The notes beneath the pieces are model-generated. The model worked only from the letters and a program-made list of their open reading frames with translations, was not told the origin of the DNA and did not search any database. A stretch of DNA of 64,000 nt from Streptomyces bluensis. GTDB taxonomy: Bacteria; Actinomycetota; Actinomycetes; Streptomycetales; Streptomycetaceae. Location of the stretch: contig NZ_BMVM01000027.1 of assembly GCF_014650715.1 (NCBI RefSeq), forward strand, positions 1 to 64,000, read 5' to 3'. A program made the translations under genes and the position numbers. This document shows, one piece after another, positions 1 through 8,073 of the stretch. Within the stretch, counting starts at the first letter, position 1, and each line of letters begins with the position of its first letter.

Positions 1-935
1 GCGGGAAGACGGTCTCCCGGATACCCTTCGACGGCGCCGAAGCGATCGGAGGAGTTCTGCCAGTCGTCGCGGGCCTTGGCGATGTCCTCGTGGCTGCGCC
101 CGATGAAGTTCCACCACATGACGATGTCCTCCTCGAACGGGGTTCCGCCGAGCAGGACCGTCCGTGCGGCGTCGTCCGACTCGTTCGTCAGCGTCAGCGC
201 GTCGATGCCCGGGTGGGCGTAGCCCAACTCCGCGGGGCCGAGCAGGGTGTCGGCCAGGCGTACCTGCCCCTGGTCGACCAGCAGGCCGTGCTCGAAGCCG
301 GGGTCCACCGTGAGCGTGAGGGCCGCGCGTGGCTGGAGGACGATCTCGGCGCCGAGCAGGGGAGTGAAGGTCCGCACCGGTGAGACGTGGCCGGCGAGGG
401 AGCCCAGGAAGACCCTGATCACGGCCCCGTCGATCTGTACGGTCTCGGGTGCGTAGTGCTGGAAGTCCCGTTCGGTGTTGCGGTGTTCCTCCGGCAGGGC
501 CACCCACAGCTGGACGCCGTGCAGGACGGTGGTGCGCGGGGTGGAGACCTCCGAGTGGCAGATGCCGTACCCGCCCGTCATGAGGTTCAGCTCGCCCGGC
601 CGTACGAAGGCGTGGCTGCCCAGGCTGTCACGGTGCTCGATCTCCCCGCTGAACAGCCAGCTCACCGTCTGCAGCCCGGTGTGCGGATGCGGGGCGACAT
701 CCATGCCGCCCGTCACCGAGACGTCGTCGGGGCCGTAGTGATCGGCGAAACACCAGGCGCCGATCAGGGTCCGGGCCCGCTGCGGCAGTGTCCGCCGCAC
801 GGTCATCGCCCGGGGACCGCCGAGGGGCACATCACGCGCGGTCAGTACGTCGACCCTCGCCGCCCCGGCCGGCCGCTCCCCGTCCACCGCCGCCCCGCAC
901 CGCAGTTCCAAGGGTTTCGTTTCGACATTGCTCAC
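1..935 (-). CDS. Pirin family protein (partial, 3' end outside window)
   Basis: Bicupin metalloprotein of the pirin family. The translation carries the family's metal-site block PHPHTGLQTVSWLFSGE followed by HRDS and CHSE, so the usual His/His/His/Glu iron ligands appear present. Some pirins have quercetinase activity and others act as transcription cofactors; the sequence does not separate these. The GTG at 935 is in frame with the conserved protein; the ATG at 928 is in another frame and is rejected. The C-terminus runs off the left edge. It is divergent from the CxxC AhpD-like gene at 1060, and the two share a short promoter region containing an inverted repeat, which suggests a shared redox or electrophile response. 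Confidence in the family is high. Confidence 0.9.
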   Translation of the reverse strand, partial: MSNVETKPLELRCGAAVDGERPAGAARVDVLTARDVPLGGPRAMTVRRTLPQRARTLIGAWCFADHYGPDDVSVTGGMDVAPHPHTGLQTVSWLFSGEIEHRDSLGSHAFVRPGELNLMTGGYGICHSEVSTPRTTVLHGVQLWVALPEEHRNTERDFQHYAPETVQIDGAVIRVFLGSLAGHVSPVRTFTPLLGAEIVLQPRAALTLTVDPGFEHGLLVDQGQVRLADTLLGPAELGYAHPGIDALTLTNESDDAARTVLLGGTPFEEDIVMWWNFIGRSHEDIAKARDDWQNSSDRFGAVEGYPGDRLP

Positions 936-957
936 TGAAGTCAGCCTCCCACCCAGA

Positions 958-976
958 AGTTGTTATACATTCAACT
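958..976. promoter_or_regulatory. Inverted repeat in divergent pirin/AhpD-like promoter region
   Basis: AGTTG at 958-962 and CAACT at 972-976 form a 5-bp dyad around an AT-rich 9-base centre (TTATACATT). It lies between two divergent genes, 23 bases upstream of the pirin GTG. Size and AT-rich centre suit a MarR- or HxlR-type operator, or simply a promoter -10 region. No regulator gene is adjacent, so the assignment is tentative. Confidence 0.3.
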
Positions 977-1059
977 ATCATGCCGTGACGACAGGCGGTG
1001 GCACCAACAGGTGTACACCACACGACGAGGGAGCCGGACAGGCCCCGGAGGAGTCCCAG

Positions 1060-1539
1060 TTGAGCACCCACGCGACCGGGTCCGCGAGCCGGCGGATCTT
1101 CATCGACAAGCAGAGCCCCACCGCCTACCACGCACTGGTACAGACCTCGGAAGCAGTCCGCGCGGTCGCCGCCGAGGCGGGGCTCGACCGGACGCTCGTG
1201 GAACTGGTCAACCTGCGTGTGTCGCAGATCAACGGCTGTGCCTCCTGCCTCAACGTACACACCAGGGCCGCCCTGCGTGCGGGCGAGACCGCGCAGCGGC
1301 TGGGCGTGCTGGCGGCCTGGCGGGACACCGACCTGTTCACCCCGGACGAACGCGCGGCGCTCGCGCTCGCGGAGGCGACCACCCACCCCGGCGACGCGGC
1401 GCTGCAGGAGACCGCTTACGGCACGGCCCGCGAGGTGCTCACCGACGACCAGATCTCCGCCGTGATCTGGGTCGCGGTCACCATCAACGCGTTCAACCGC
1501 GTCTCGATCATGAGCAAGCATCCGGTACGGCCGCAGTAG
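1060..1539 (+). CDS. Carboxymuconolactone decarboxylase / AhpD-like protein
   Basis: Small all-helical protein (159 aa) of the carboxymuconolactone decarboxylase superfamily. The signature CASCLNVH (CxxC followed by His) is the redox-active site of the AhpD-like branch, so a peroxidase or disulfide role fits better than a ring-cleavage lactone decarboxylase. TTG at 1060 is chosen because GGAGGAG lies six bases upstream; the frame stays open back to 928 but that stretch has no family similarity. It is divergent from pirin, a common pairing in actinobacteria, and both may answer a quinone or electrophile signal. No partner peroxidase is visible nearby. Confidence 0.88.
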   Translation: MSTHATGSASRRIFIDKQSPTAYHALVQTSEAVRAVAAEAGLDRTLVELVNLRVSQINGCASCLNVHTRAALRAGETAQRLGVLAAWRDTDLFTPDERAALALAEATTHPGDAALQETAYGTAREVLTDDQISAVIWVAVTINAFNRVSIMSKHPVRPQ

Positions 1540-1560
1540 ACGGTCACCGGGGCGCGCCGA

Positions 1561-3990
1561 TCACTCGGGTACGCCGATCAGAAGCAGCGTCACGTCGTCG
1601 TCATGGGCGGCTGCGTCGGGCATGAGGGTGCTGACGAGCCGGGCTGCGGCGTGATCGAGGTGCTCCGGGTCCGCGGGAGCGCCCTTCAGTGTGACGTCGA
1701 GGGTGTGGGCGAGGGCGTCGATCTGGGCGTCGATGTCGGTGCCCGGCCGCTCGACCAGTCCGTCCGTGTAGAGGGCGAGCGTGCTGCCCGGCGGCAGCGG
1801 ATGGGTCGTCTGCTCGTACGGCTCGCCGCCGCACGCATCGTTGACCCCCAGCGGCACACTGACCGGTGCCGGCAGCCGACGGGCGGAGCCGTCGGGGTCG
1901 AGAGCGATGACCGGAGGGTGCCCGGCCGAGCACAGGGTGACCTCGCGGGTGCCCTGGTCGATCACCAGGTAGCAGCACGTGACGAGCTGGTCCGCCAGGT
2001 CGCTGACGAACGCGTCCAGCCCGGTCATGAGCCGGCCGGGCGGTACGCCCGTGCGGGCCAGGGCGTGCGCGGCGGCGCGCAGCTGGCCCATGACGGCCGC
2101 CGCGTCGAGGCCCCGGCCCATCACGTCTCCGATGACGATGCCGGTGCGGTCCTTGTCCAGGGGAATGATGTCGAACCAGTCGCCGCCCACTCCGGGGTCC
2201 TGGACGGACGCGAGGTACCGGTGGGCGCTGGGCAGGTACGGCAGGCGGGGCGGTTCGCCCATGAGGCTGTGCTGCAGGGTGTAGGCGATGCGTCGTTGCT
2301 GCTCGTAGCGCTCGGCCCGTTCGGCCTCGGCCTTCTTGCGTTCGGTGATGTCCCGCACGGTCAGGAACACCAGCGTTTCCTGCTCGGCCTGGAGGGTGCT
2401 GACGCTCACCTCGACGGGGAACTCACCGCCGTCGCTGTGCAGCCCGTACAGGTCCTTGTCCACCACCGTCGGCTGCGGGTCGGGCAGCCGCAGGTACCGG
2501 CGCAGCAGCGCGCTGTGCCGCGGACGCCGTGAACCGGGCACCAGCTGGTCGACCGTGGTGCCGACGAGGCCCGCCGGCGCATGGCCGAACAGCTGTTCCA
2601 CCTGCGCGTTGGCCATGACGATGGTGCCGTCGCCGTCCGTGATGAGAGTGGCGTCGGGTGCGGACTCCAGCAGTGCGTGGAAGCGCCGGTTGGCCTGCTG
2701 GACCTCGCGCTGGGCCGCGACGCGTTCGGTGATGTCGGTGAACACACCGCATACGGCGTAGGGCGCGCCGGACGGATCGTTGAGCGGGAACAAGGTGGCG
2801 AGGACGTCCTGTGGGCCCACCGGCAGGCGGAGATGCTCGTGCCGTTGGACGGGGGTGCCCCGTGCCAGCATGTCGAGGTCGGCGTCCCGCGCCTGACGCA
2901 CCATGTCCGGCGGCAGGACGTCCCGATCCAGGCGCCCCAGTACCTGTTCGCGGGAGCGGCCCAGGGACTCCTCGAACCGCGTGTTCACTGCCAGGAAGCG
3001 ACCGTCCAGGTCCTTGATGAACATCGCCGCGGGCGTGTGGTCCATGAACGCCTGCAGCAGTTCGTTCTGCCGCACCTGCGACTCGGCACGGGCGTGCGCC
3101 ACCTCGATGCGGCGGCCCACGTTCAGGGTGGTGAAAATGACCGCGGTGAACACGATCACGTGGCCACACACCAGCAGCGCGGTGCCCAGTCGCGCCTCGT
3201 ACAGACCGGTGTCCTCACCGGTCAGGACGCCCCAGCCCAGCAGCAGCGGAGCGATCAGGGTGGTGGTGAACAGCCGGCGACCCAGCGCTCCCGTGGTGCC
3301 CGCGTTCATCAGCAGTCCCGCAGGGCCCTCGTCCGGCCGGGCCAGGAAGGCCGCTGTGCCTGCCAGCACCAGGGCGAGCGCGGTGTGCAGGGCCATGGCC
3401 GTGTAGTCGCCGAAGTGTTCCAGCTCCGGCACTTCGTAGGCGAAACCGTAGAGCCTCAGCATGCCCAGGGCGAGGACGGCCAGGCCAGGGATCTGACTCG
3501 TCCAGGCGGGCAGCCGGAATGTGCTCGCGCACAGTGACGCCACGCTTCCGAGCACCAGCGCCGCAGCCGTGTTCGGTGCCATGCGTCCGGGCGCCCCCGC
3601 CGCCACGCGCACGGTGCCGTCGTGGAAGAGGAACTGGTCGAAGCCCAGGTCCGCCCGAGTGATGTATTCCACAAGGGTGAGCACGCCGATCAGGGCCGCC
3701 AGGACTGCCGTCGTACGGGCCACGACGGTCATCCGCCGGGTCACGGGTCCGCGGGCCGTGATGGCCAGGGAGAGTCCCAGCGCCAGCAGAGCCAGGGCGG
3801 TGTTCGGCTTCATGGACCCGGCAACGCCGGGCAGCACACTCCTGAGGGCATCGATGCCGAAGAGCCAGCCGAACAGGCCTGCCGCGCCGAACAGTGCCGC
3901 CACGAGGGCCGCACCCTGAGCCACGAGGCCGACACCCGTCACGGCGCGCTCGTGGAACGGCAGCCCCTCGGCCGGCCCCCTGTCTGTCAC
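1561..3990 (-). CDS. Membrane PAS-PAS-SpoIIE serine phosphatase (PP2C type)
   Basis: 809-aa signalling protein. The first ~300 residues contain about eight hydrophobic segments forming a membrane sensor. Two PAS domains follow (starting near NELLQAFMDHTPAAMFIKD and RFHALLESAPDATLITD), then a SpoIIE/RsbU-type PP2C domain with GGDWFDIIPL, GDVMGRG, CSAGHPP and the terminal HDDDVTLLLI metal-site block. Such enzymes dephosphorylate anti-anti-sigma factors and so release alternative sigma factors. GTG at 3990 is the only sensible start: an in-frame TGA lies six bases upstream, and GAGGG sits nine bases before it. No anti-sigma partner gene is adjacent. It is transcribed in the same direction as the histidine kinase gene, about 100 bp downstream of it. 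Confidence 0.9.
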   Translation of the reverse strand: MTDRGPAEGLPFHERAVTGVGLVAQGAALVAALFGAAGLFGWLFGIDALRSVLPGVAGSMKPNTALALLALGLSLAITARGPVTRRMTVVARTTAVLAALIGVLTLVEYITRADLGFDQFLFHDGTVRVAAGAPGRMAPNTAAALVLGSVASLCASTFRLPAWTSQIPGLAVLALGMLRLYGFAYEVPELEHFGDYTAMALHTALALVLAGTAAFLARPDEGPAGLLMNAGTTGALGRRLFTTTLIAPLLLGWGVLTGEDTGLYEARLGTALLVCGHVIVFTAVIFTTLNVGRRIEVAHARAESQVRQNELLQAFMDHTPAAMFIKDLDGRFLAVNTRFEESLGRSREQVLGRLDRDVLPPDMVRQARDADLDMLARGTPVQRHEHLRLPVGPQDVLATLFPLNDPSGAPYAVCGVFTDITERVAAQREVQQANRRFHALLESAPDATLITDGDGTIVMANAQVEQLFGHAPAGLVGTTVDQLVPGSRRPRHSALLRRYLRLPDPQPTVVDKDLYGLHSDGGEFPVEVSVSTLQAEQETLVFLTVRDITERKKAEAERAERYEQQRRIAYTLQHSLMGEPPRLPYLPSAHRYLASVQDPGVGGDWFDIIPLDKDRTGIVIGDVMGRGLDAAAVMGQLRAAAHALARTGVPPGRLMTGLDAFVSDLADQLVTCCYLVIDQGTREVTLCSAGHPPVIALDPDGSARRLPAPVSVPLGVNDACGGEPYEQTTHPLPPGSTLALYTDGLVERPGTDIDAQIDALAHTLDVTLKGAPADPEHLDHAAARLVSTLMPDAAAHDDDVTLLLIGVPE

Positions 3991-4091
3991 CCAACATCAC
4001 CCTCGGTCATAAACCACTCAATCGGCGCAATCGGATTAAGTGTCGCAAATGGTCGTGAGTTTGGTGGTGGGCCTGGGTGTCAGGAGCGTGA

Positions 4092-5330
4092 CTATGAGTG
4101 ACGTGCACCCGTAGCGGACAGCGATACCCGCATCTCCACGTACGTCCCGGAGCCGGGAGCCGACTCCACCTGTACCCGGCCGCCGACACCGGTCACCCGG
4201 TCCCGTACGGAGCTGCGCAGGCCCAGGCCGCCGCCCGGCACCGCGGACGGGTCGAAGCCGGTGCCGTTGTCGAGGACGCTGACCAGGACCGCGTTCCCGG
4301 ACAGTTCCGCCCGTACCACCGCCCGTTCGGTTCCGGCGTGCCGGAGGACGTTGGCCAGGGCCTCCCGGGTGGCGTCGACCAGGGCTTCGGCGACCAGGGC
4401 CGGGACGGCTGCCCCGGTCCCCTCACGGCGGCCCGCGCTGCGCAGCTGGGCGGTGTTCAGCTCCACGGCGAGGCCGACGCGTGCCATGTCCTCCGCGAGG
4501 GACGACAGCCCGTGCACCAGGTGCGCCGTCCCGTCAGTCCCCGCCCCGCCCGGCGCCGGGTGCTCGCCGCGCACGAACCCGCGCAGCCACACCGCCTCCG
4601 CCCGCACATGGGCGCGTAAACCCGGATCGGTGATCCAGGGGGTGCGAGCCAGCGTCTCCAGGGTCTGCAGCACCCGGTCGTGCAGCAGGCGGGCGTGCCG
4701 GACCCGTTCCCGTTCGGCGGCGAGTTCCGCCTCTCGGGCGGCCGCGGTGGAGGTGGCCGCGTCCAGCTCCCGTCCGGTGCGCCGCAGGGCGCGGGCGACC
4801 GCCCAGGCGATGCCCGCGTTGGCCAGGTAGGGGACAGCGTTGGGGACCGCGTTCCACACGGGTTCGCCGAGCCGGAGTACGGCGGTGGCGGCGTACGCGC
4901 TCGCCGGCACGGCGGCCAGTGCGAGGACGGCCGGCAGCCGCGTGACCACGAGACCGAAGCCGATGCTGGCCAGCAGGCTGAACGGGTACGCGAAGTACGC
5001 CCAGGTGGAGCCGTGCGTGCGGTCGGCCAGCCCGCCGCCCACCACCAGGGCGACGGCCAGTACGGCGGAGTCCGCGACGGCGAGTACGGGCGGTGGCACC
5101 CGGCGGCGCCGTAACGCCACGGCCACGAGCGCAAGGCTCTCGGCGAACACCGCCGCGCACAGCGCCAGGCCGGCCCAGAGCGGGCGGTAGTGCGGGTGGG
5201 TCGCGACCGCGCCGACCGCCACCTGGAGCAGCCCGCCGAGGCGGAAAAGGACATACGCTCGCAGCACGATCCGCTCGTTGCGCAGGACCCCGCCACACCC
5301 GGGGTCCGCTCTCTCCTCCGCCGTTGTCAC
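4092..5330 (-). CDS. NarL-class sensor histidine kinase
   Basis: 412-aa kinase. The N-terminal ~170 residues hold several membrane segments, followed by a short helical linker with the dimerisation/phosphoacceptor box ARLLHDRVLQTLE (His of HisKA_3 type) and a HATPase domain with N-box EALANVLRHA, G1 DNGTGFDP and G2 GLGLRSSV. It phosphorylates the LuxR-type regulator encoded just upstream. Its GTG start at 5330 overlaps the regulator's TGA (GTGA, 4 bp), so the pair is translationally coupled. The signal is unknown; the membrane region resembles no ligand-binding domain I can name. Confidence 0.92.
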   Translation of the reverse strand: MTTAEERADPGCGGVLRNERIVLRAYVLFRLGGLLQVAVGAVATHPHYRPLWAGLALCAAVFAESLALVAVALRRRRVPPPVLAVADSAVLAVALVVGGGLADRTHGSTWAYFAYPFSLLASIGFGLVVTRLPAVLALAAVPASAYAATAVLRLGEPVWNAVPNAVPYLANAGIAWAVARALRRTGRELDAATSTAAAREAELAAERERVRHARLLHDRVLQTLETLARTPWITDPGLRAHVRAEAVWLRGFVRGEHPAPGGAGTDGTAHLVHGLSSLAEDMARVGLAVELNTAQLRSAGRREGTGAAVPALVAEALVDATREALANVLRHAGTERAVVRAELSGNAVLVSVLDNGTGFDPSAVPGGGLGLRSSVRDRVTGVGGRVQVESAPGSGTYVEMRVSLSATGARHS

Positions 5331-6145
5331 AGTGGCGCGGGCCCCGTGGAGTCGCGCCGCATCCTCGCGAGCGCGGCCCGGGTCAGCTCGGCCTTGTTGC
5401 CGACCTGGAGCTTCGCCCGGATCCGCTCGACGTAGGTGTCCACGGTGGTCTTGCGTACGCCGAGCCGTGTGGCGATCTGTGCGTGGGTGAAGCCGCGTGC
5501 CACGTAGCTCAGTGTCTCCTCCTCGCGGGCGGAGAGCCGGGGACTCCCGGGGTCGGCTGGGCCGCCGCCCACCCGGGTCAGCTCGGCCTGGAGGATGTCG
5601 GCCAGCTCGGCCGAGAGGGAGAAGCCGCCCGCGGCCACCGTCTCCACCGCCGACACGAACAGCTCCGCGCTGCAGTGCTTGGTGACGTAGCCGCAGGCAC
5701 CGGCCCGAATCGCGCCGAGTACGTCCGCCGGGCGCGCCGAGGCGGACATCACCATGACCCGGGTGGTGGCGGCGAGCGCCGCGACGCCGTCCAGGGCGGG
5801 GGTGTCCGCGTCGAGGTAGAGATCCATGACGATCACGTCGGGGGCCGCGCCGGCCGCCAGCGCCTCTTCCAGTTCGGCGAGCGATCCCACGGACACGGAT
5901 ACGGATACGTCCCCGGACACGGTTCCGGAGGCGTCTGCCGACGTGCCCGAGCCCGGCGGGGCGCCGAGGATGTGGGCGACGCCGTGCCGGGCGAGGGGGT
6001 GGTCGTCCACCACCGCGACGGTGATCAAGCCGGGGTCCTCGGCGGCCGGGCCGCCGCGGGAGGGCGGCGCCACCGCGACGGGCGCAGGGGCACGGGCATG
6101 GGCATGGGCACGGGGATGGTCATGGTCATGTTCATCGGCGGTCAT
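5327..6145 (-). CDS. LuxR/NarL-family response regulator with low-complexity insertions
   Basis: 272-aa response regulator, longer than the usual ~215. The receiver has the acidic pair VDDHP, phosphoacceptor DLYL, Thr/Ser MSAS and Lys KH; the C-terminal HTH runs from LSAREEETLSYVARGFTH to IRAKLQVGNKAEL. Two oddities explain the extra length: a His/Ala/Pro-rich N-terminal tail (HDHDHP, AHAHA) and about 25 residues inserted after helix 1 (a Ser/Val/Asp-rich run). Both coincide with short DNA repeats (GGGCAT-type near 6090-6130, ACGGAT-type near 5890-5925). ATG at 6145 is preceded by GGAGGAAGG. It is co-transcribed with the kinase at 4092-5330. Confidence 0.92.
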   Translation of the reverse strand: MTADEHDHDHPRAHAHARAPAPVAVAPPSRGGPAAEDPGLITVAVVDDHPLARHGVAHILGAPPGSGTSADASGTVSGDVSVSVSVGSLAELEEALAAGAAPDVIVMDLYLDADTPALDGVAALAATTRVMVMSASARPADVLGAIRAGACGYVTKHCSAELFVSAVETVAAGGFSLSAELADILQAELTRVGGGPADPGSPRLSAREEETLSYVARGFTHAQIATRLGVRKTTVDTYVERIRAKLQVGNKAELTRAALARMRRDSTGPAPL

Positions 6146-6302
6146 TGTTTACCTTCCTCCCGCCGCAGAGAAGTGCGAGGCGAAGAGAGCCGGGCCGGAC
6201 TCCGCCCCGGTGCCCGCGCGGCGTCTTTGCGTGCTGCGCGGGGCCTTCCCGGTGTGGTGGCGGAGTCCGGCCCGGTGGCCGGTGCCCGAAGCGGTCAGTA
6301 CG

Positions 6303-7007
6303 TCAGTAACAGACCTTCTGGCCCTTGGTGATGTAGTCGTAGTAGCCCTGTCCGCAGCCGAGGTGCCACAGACGGCGCGGCTGGGCGCTCTGGCCGCCGT
6401 AGACGCCGCCGGCCGCGGTCAGCTTGGCGTTGTACATGAGCGAGAAGTGCAGATGCGGAGCGAAGCCGCCCGTACCGCCCACCAGGCCGATGACGGTGGC
6501 GTCGGTGATCTGCTGGCCCTTGCTGACCAGGATCCTGCTCAGGTGGCACACCACGCTCCAGTAGCCGCCGCCGTGGTCCACGACGATGTACTGCCCGCAG
6601 GTCTCCCAGCCGGCCGGGGCCCATCCGGCGTAGAGGACGGTGCCGGGGCCGCCGGGGGCGAGCACCTCGTCGCCCTGGGCCATGCCGAGGTCGAGCGCGT
6701 AGTACTGGTTCATGTTGCCGGCGGCGTTGCAGTTGACGTGGTAGCCCTCGCCGTAGTAGCTGCCGTTCTGCCAGGCGTAGCCCGCGCCGCCGTTGGCCTT
6801 GTAGGTCAGCGGGGTCTGCAGGAACTTGCTGGTCGGCCAGTCCACGCAGCCGGCGATCGCCGACGGTGCGGCCGGTGCGGCGGACGCGGTGGGCACCGTG
6901 ATGAGGGCGGCGAGCGCCGCCACCGCCGCGGTCAGCGCCAGAGCGAGCCGCCCCGGGCGTCTCGGCCGTCGGATCGGCATGGAACGTAGTGAGCGTCTGG
7001 AACGCAT
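6303..7007 (-). CDS. Secreted M23-like (LytM-fold) protein with altered metal site
   Basis: 234-aa secreted protein with a long Sec signal (Arg-rich start, hydrophobic core LALALTAAVAALAAL, cleavage near ASAAPA). The mature part has the LytM/M23 peptidase fold: YALDLGM, VDHGGGYWSVVCHL and the terminal HLHF. In active M23 enzymes the first zinc ligand is His in HxxxD; here the corresponding segment reads QYYALD, with no His, while the Asp and the HxH are kept. It may be an inactive cell-wall-binding homologue or use a different ligand. Six Cys residues suggest disulfides. ATG at 7007 has GGGAGG just upstream; the longer open frame to 7190 lacks signal-peptide character. Confidence 0.8.
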   Translation of the reverse strand: MRSRRSLRSMPIRRPRRPGRLALALTAAVAALAALITVPTASAAPAAPSAIAGCVDWPTSKFLQTPLTYKANGGAGYAWQNGSYYGEGYHVNCNAAGNMNQYYALDLGMAQGDEVLAPGGPGTVLYAGWAPAGWETCGQYIVVDHGGGYWSVVCHLSRILVSKGQQITDATVIGLVGGTGGFAPHLHFSLMYNAKLTAAGGVYGGQSAQPRRLWHLGCGQGYYDYITKGQKVCY

Positions 7008-7211
7008 GGAGCCTCCCTGGGGGGTGACAAACAGGGGTGCCGAAGTGTCTGTACATCGGTCAGCCGCCCAAGAGTCACAGCGGAGGCGTCGCTGGGAGCA
7101 GGGTGCACTCTGTCGGCAATTCGCACGACAGGGGACTGTGGCGCGGGTGTGGTGCGGCCGGACGCTGCCGGCGGTGGCGGCGAGCGCCAAAAGGCGTCGT
7201 CGGATTGCCCG

Positions 7212-7244
7212 TCAAGAACGCTGCTTTCCCCTCAAGAACGCTGC
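7212..7244. repeat. 13-bp direct repeat at the exonuclease 3' end
   Basis: TCAAGAACGCTGC occurs at 7212-7224 and again at 7232-7244, seven bases apart. The second copy contains the stop codon of the exonuclease gene, so the first looks like a small duplication of the gene end. Confidence 0.7.
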
Positions 7245-7834
7245 AGACAGCCTTCCGGCAACCTCGCCCCGGTGTCGCACAGATGCTCGATGGCCGCCGC
7301 GAAGGAATAGCAGTCGAAAAGAGCCGAGTGCTCTTTCCCGGCCGCGGGCCTGGGGAGACCCAGAACCTGCCACAGGCGACCCACGTTGACGGTCGCCGTC
7401 GTCGGCGCGACGGCGTTCAACCAAGGGCGGATATTCAGGAAATGGGCAGCGAGGTAGCTGTTCTTGACTTCTTCTCCCCGGGCTCGCGCCCAGCCCACGT
7501 TCTCCCCGAGAACGACCATGTCGTTGCCGTAGGAGAGTACGGACTGACCGCGGCAGAAGCCCAGGAAGTCGCCAAGTGCTTCCGCCGGGGAGAGCCCTTC
7601 GCGGTCCACGGTGTCCTGGTCGATTCCGGTGAGCTCGGTGAAGTACGAGGACAGTTGCGGATTGGCCACGGGCCGTACCAGCGCTTCGTACTTCTCGACG
7701 ATGGAAAAGTCCTCGCGCAGGCGTAGCGCGCCGATCTGCACAATCTCGCGAAGCTGCCCCGATGCCCCCCAGTCCTGCTCAAGTGCCCCCGGCCATGACG
7801 TGAATTCCAGGTCGAATAGAACGAACGTACGCAA
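7232..7834 (-). CDS. DEDDh-type 3'-5' exonuclease
   Basis: 200-aa exonuclease of the RNase T / DnaQ fold. Visible motifs: ExoI FDLEFT (D and E metal ligands), ExoII around YGNDMVVL, and ExoIII HSALFDC (HxAxxD, hence DEDDh). A conserved exonuclease segment, ELTGIDQDTVD, is also present. Stand-alone members degrade RNA or DNA ends; the substrate here is unknown. TTG at 7834 is preferred because GAGGGAG lies about seven bases upstream and the family conservation begins at residue 2 (RTFVLFDLEF). No operon partner: the flanking genes are separately transcribed. Confidence 0.82.
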   Translation of the reverse strand: MRTFVLFDLEFTSWPGALEQDWGASGQLREIVQIGALRLREDFSIVEKYEALVRPVANPQLSSYFTELTGIDQDTVDREGLSPAEALGDFLGFCRGQSVLSYGNDMVVLGENVGWARARGEEVKNSYLAAHFLNIRPWLNAVAPTTATVNVGRLWQVLGLPRPAAGKEHSALFDCYSFAAAIEHLCDTGARLPEGCLQRS

Positions 7835-8037
7835 AATGATTCTCCCTCTGGCATGGGTCGCTGACAGGCTAGCCCTGTTCCTTGGGCTCCTGCGCCGGCA
7901 GAGGTGATTTCCCGTCACGGCAACTTCGCCCGCCCTTGCAGAATCGCCGTCATTTATTAATGGCGAGTACAGCCTTCATTGCCTTGTGCGGCAAGCGGCG
8001 GCGCAAGGGCTGCCGTCCCCCTGAGGGCATCAGGCTC

Positions 8038-8067
8038 TAGACAAGACTGGACATGTATGGCTAGCTT
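8038..8067 (+). promoter_or_regulatory. Candidate promoter of a leaderless gntR transcript
   Basis: TAGACA (8038-8043), an 18-base spacer and TAGCTT (8062-8067) resemble a vegetative promoter. The predicted +1 falls on the A of the ATG at 8074. No Shine-Dalgarno sequence precedes that ATG, which is consistent with leaderless translation, common in Streptomyces regulators. CTAG occurs at both ends of the same stretch and could belong to a GntR operator. Confidence 0.4.
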
Positions 8068-8073
8068 CCAGCC

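Noticed and set aside
832-1521. Long minus-strand frame across the pirin/AhpD region
   Set aside because: It overlaps both the true pirin start and the AhpD-like gene, and its translation is low-complexity with no family features.
7008-7231. Possible c-di-AMP (ydaO) riboswitch upstream of the secreted M23-like gene
   Set aside because: Cell-wall hydrolase genes in Streptomyces often have one, but I could not find the conserved ydaO core or its pseudoknot segments here.
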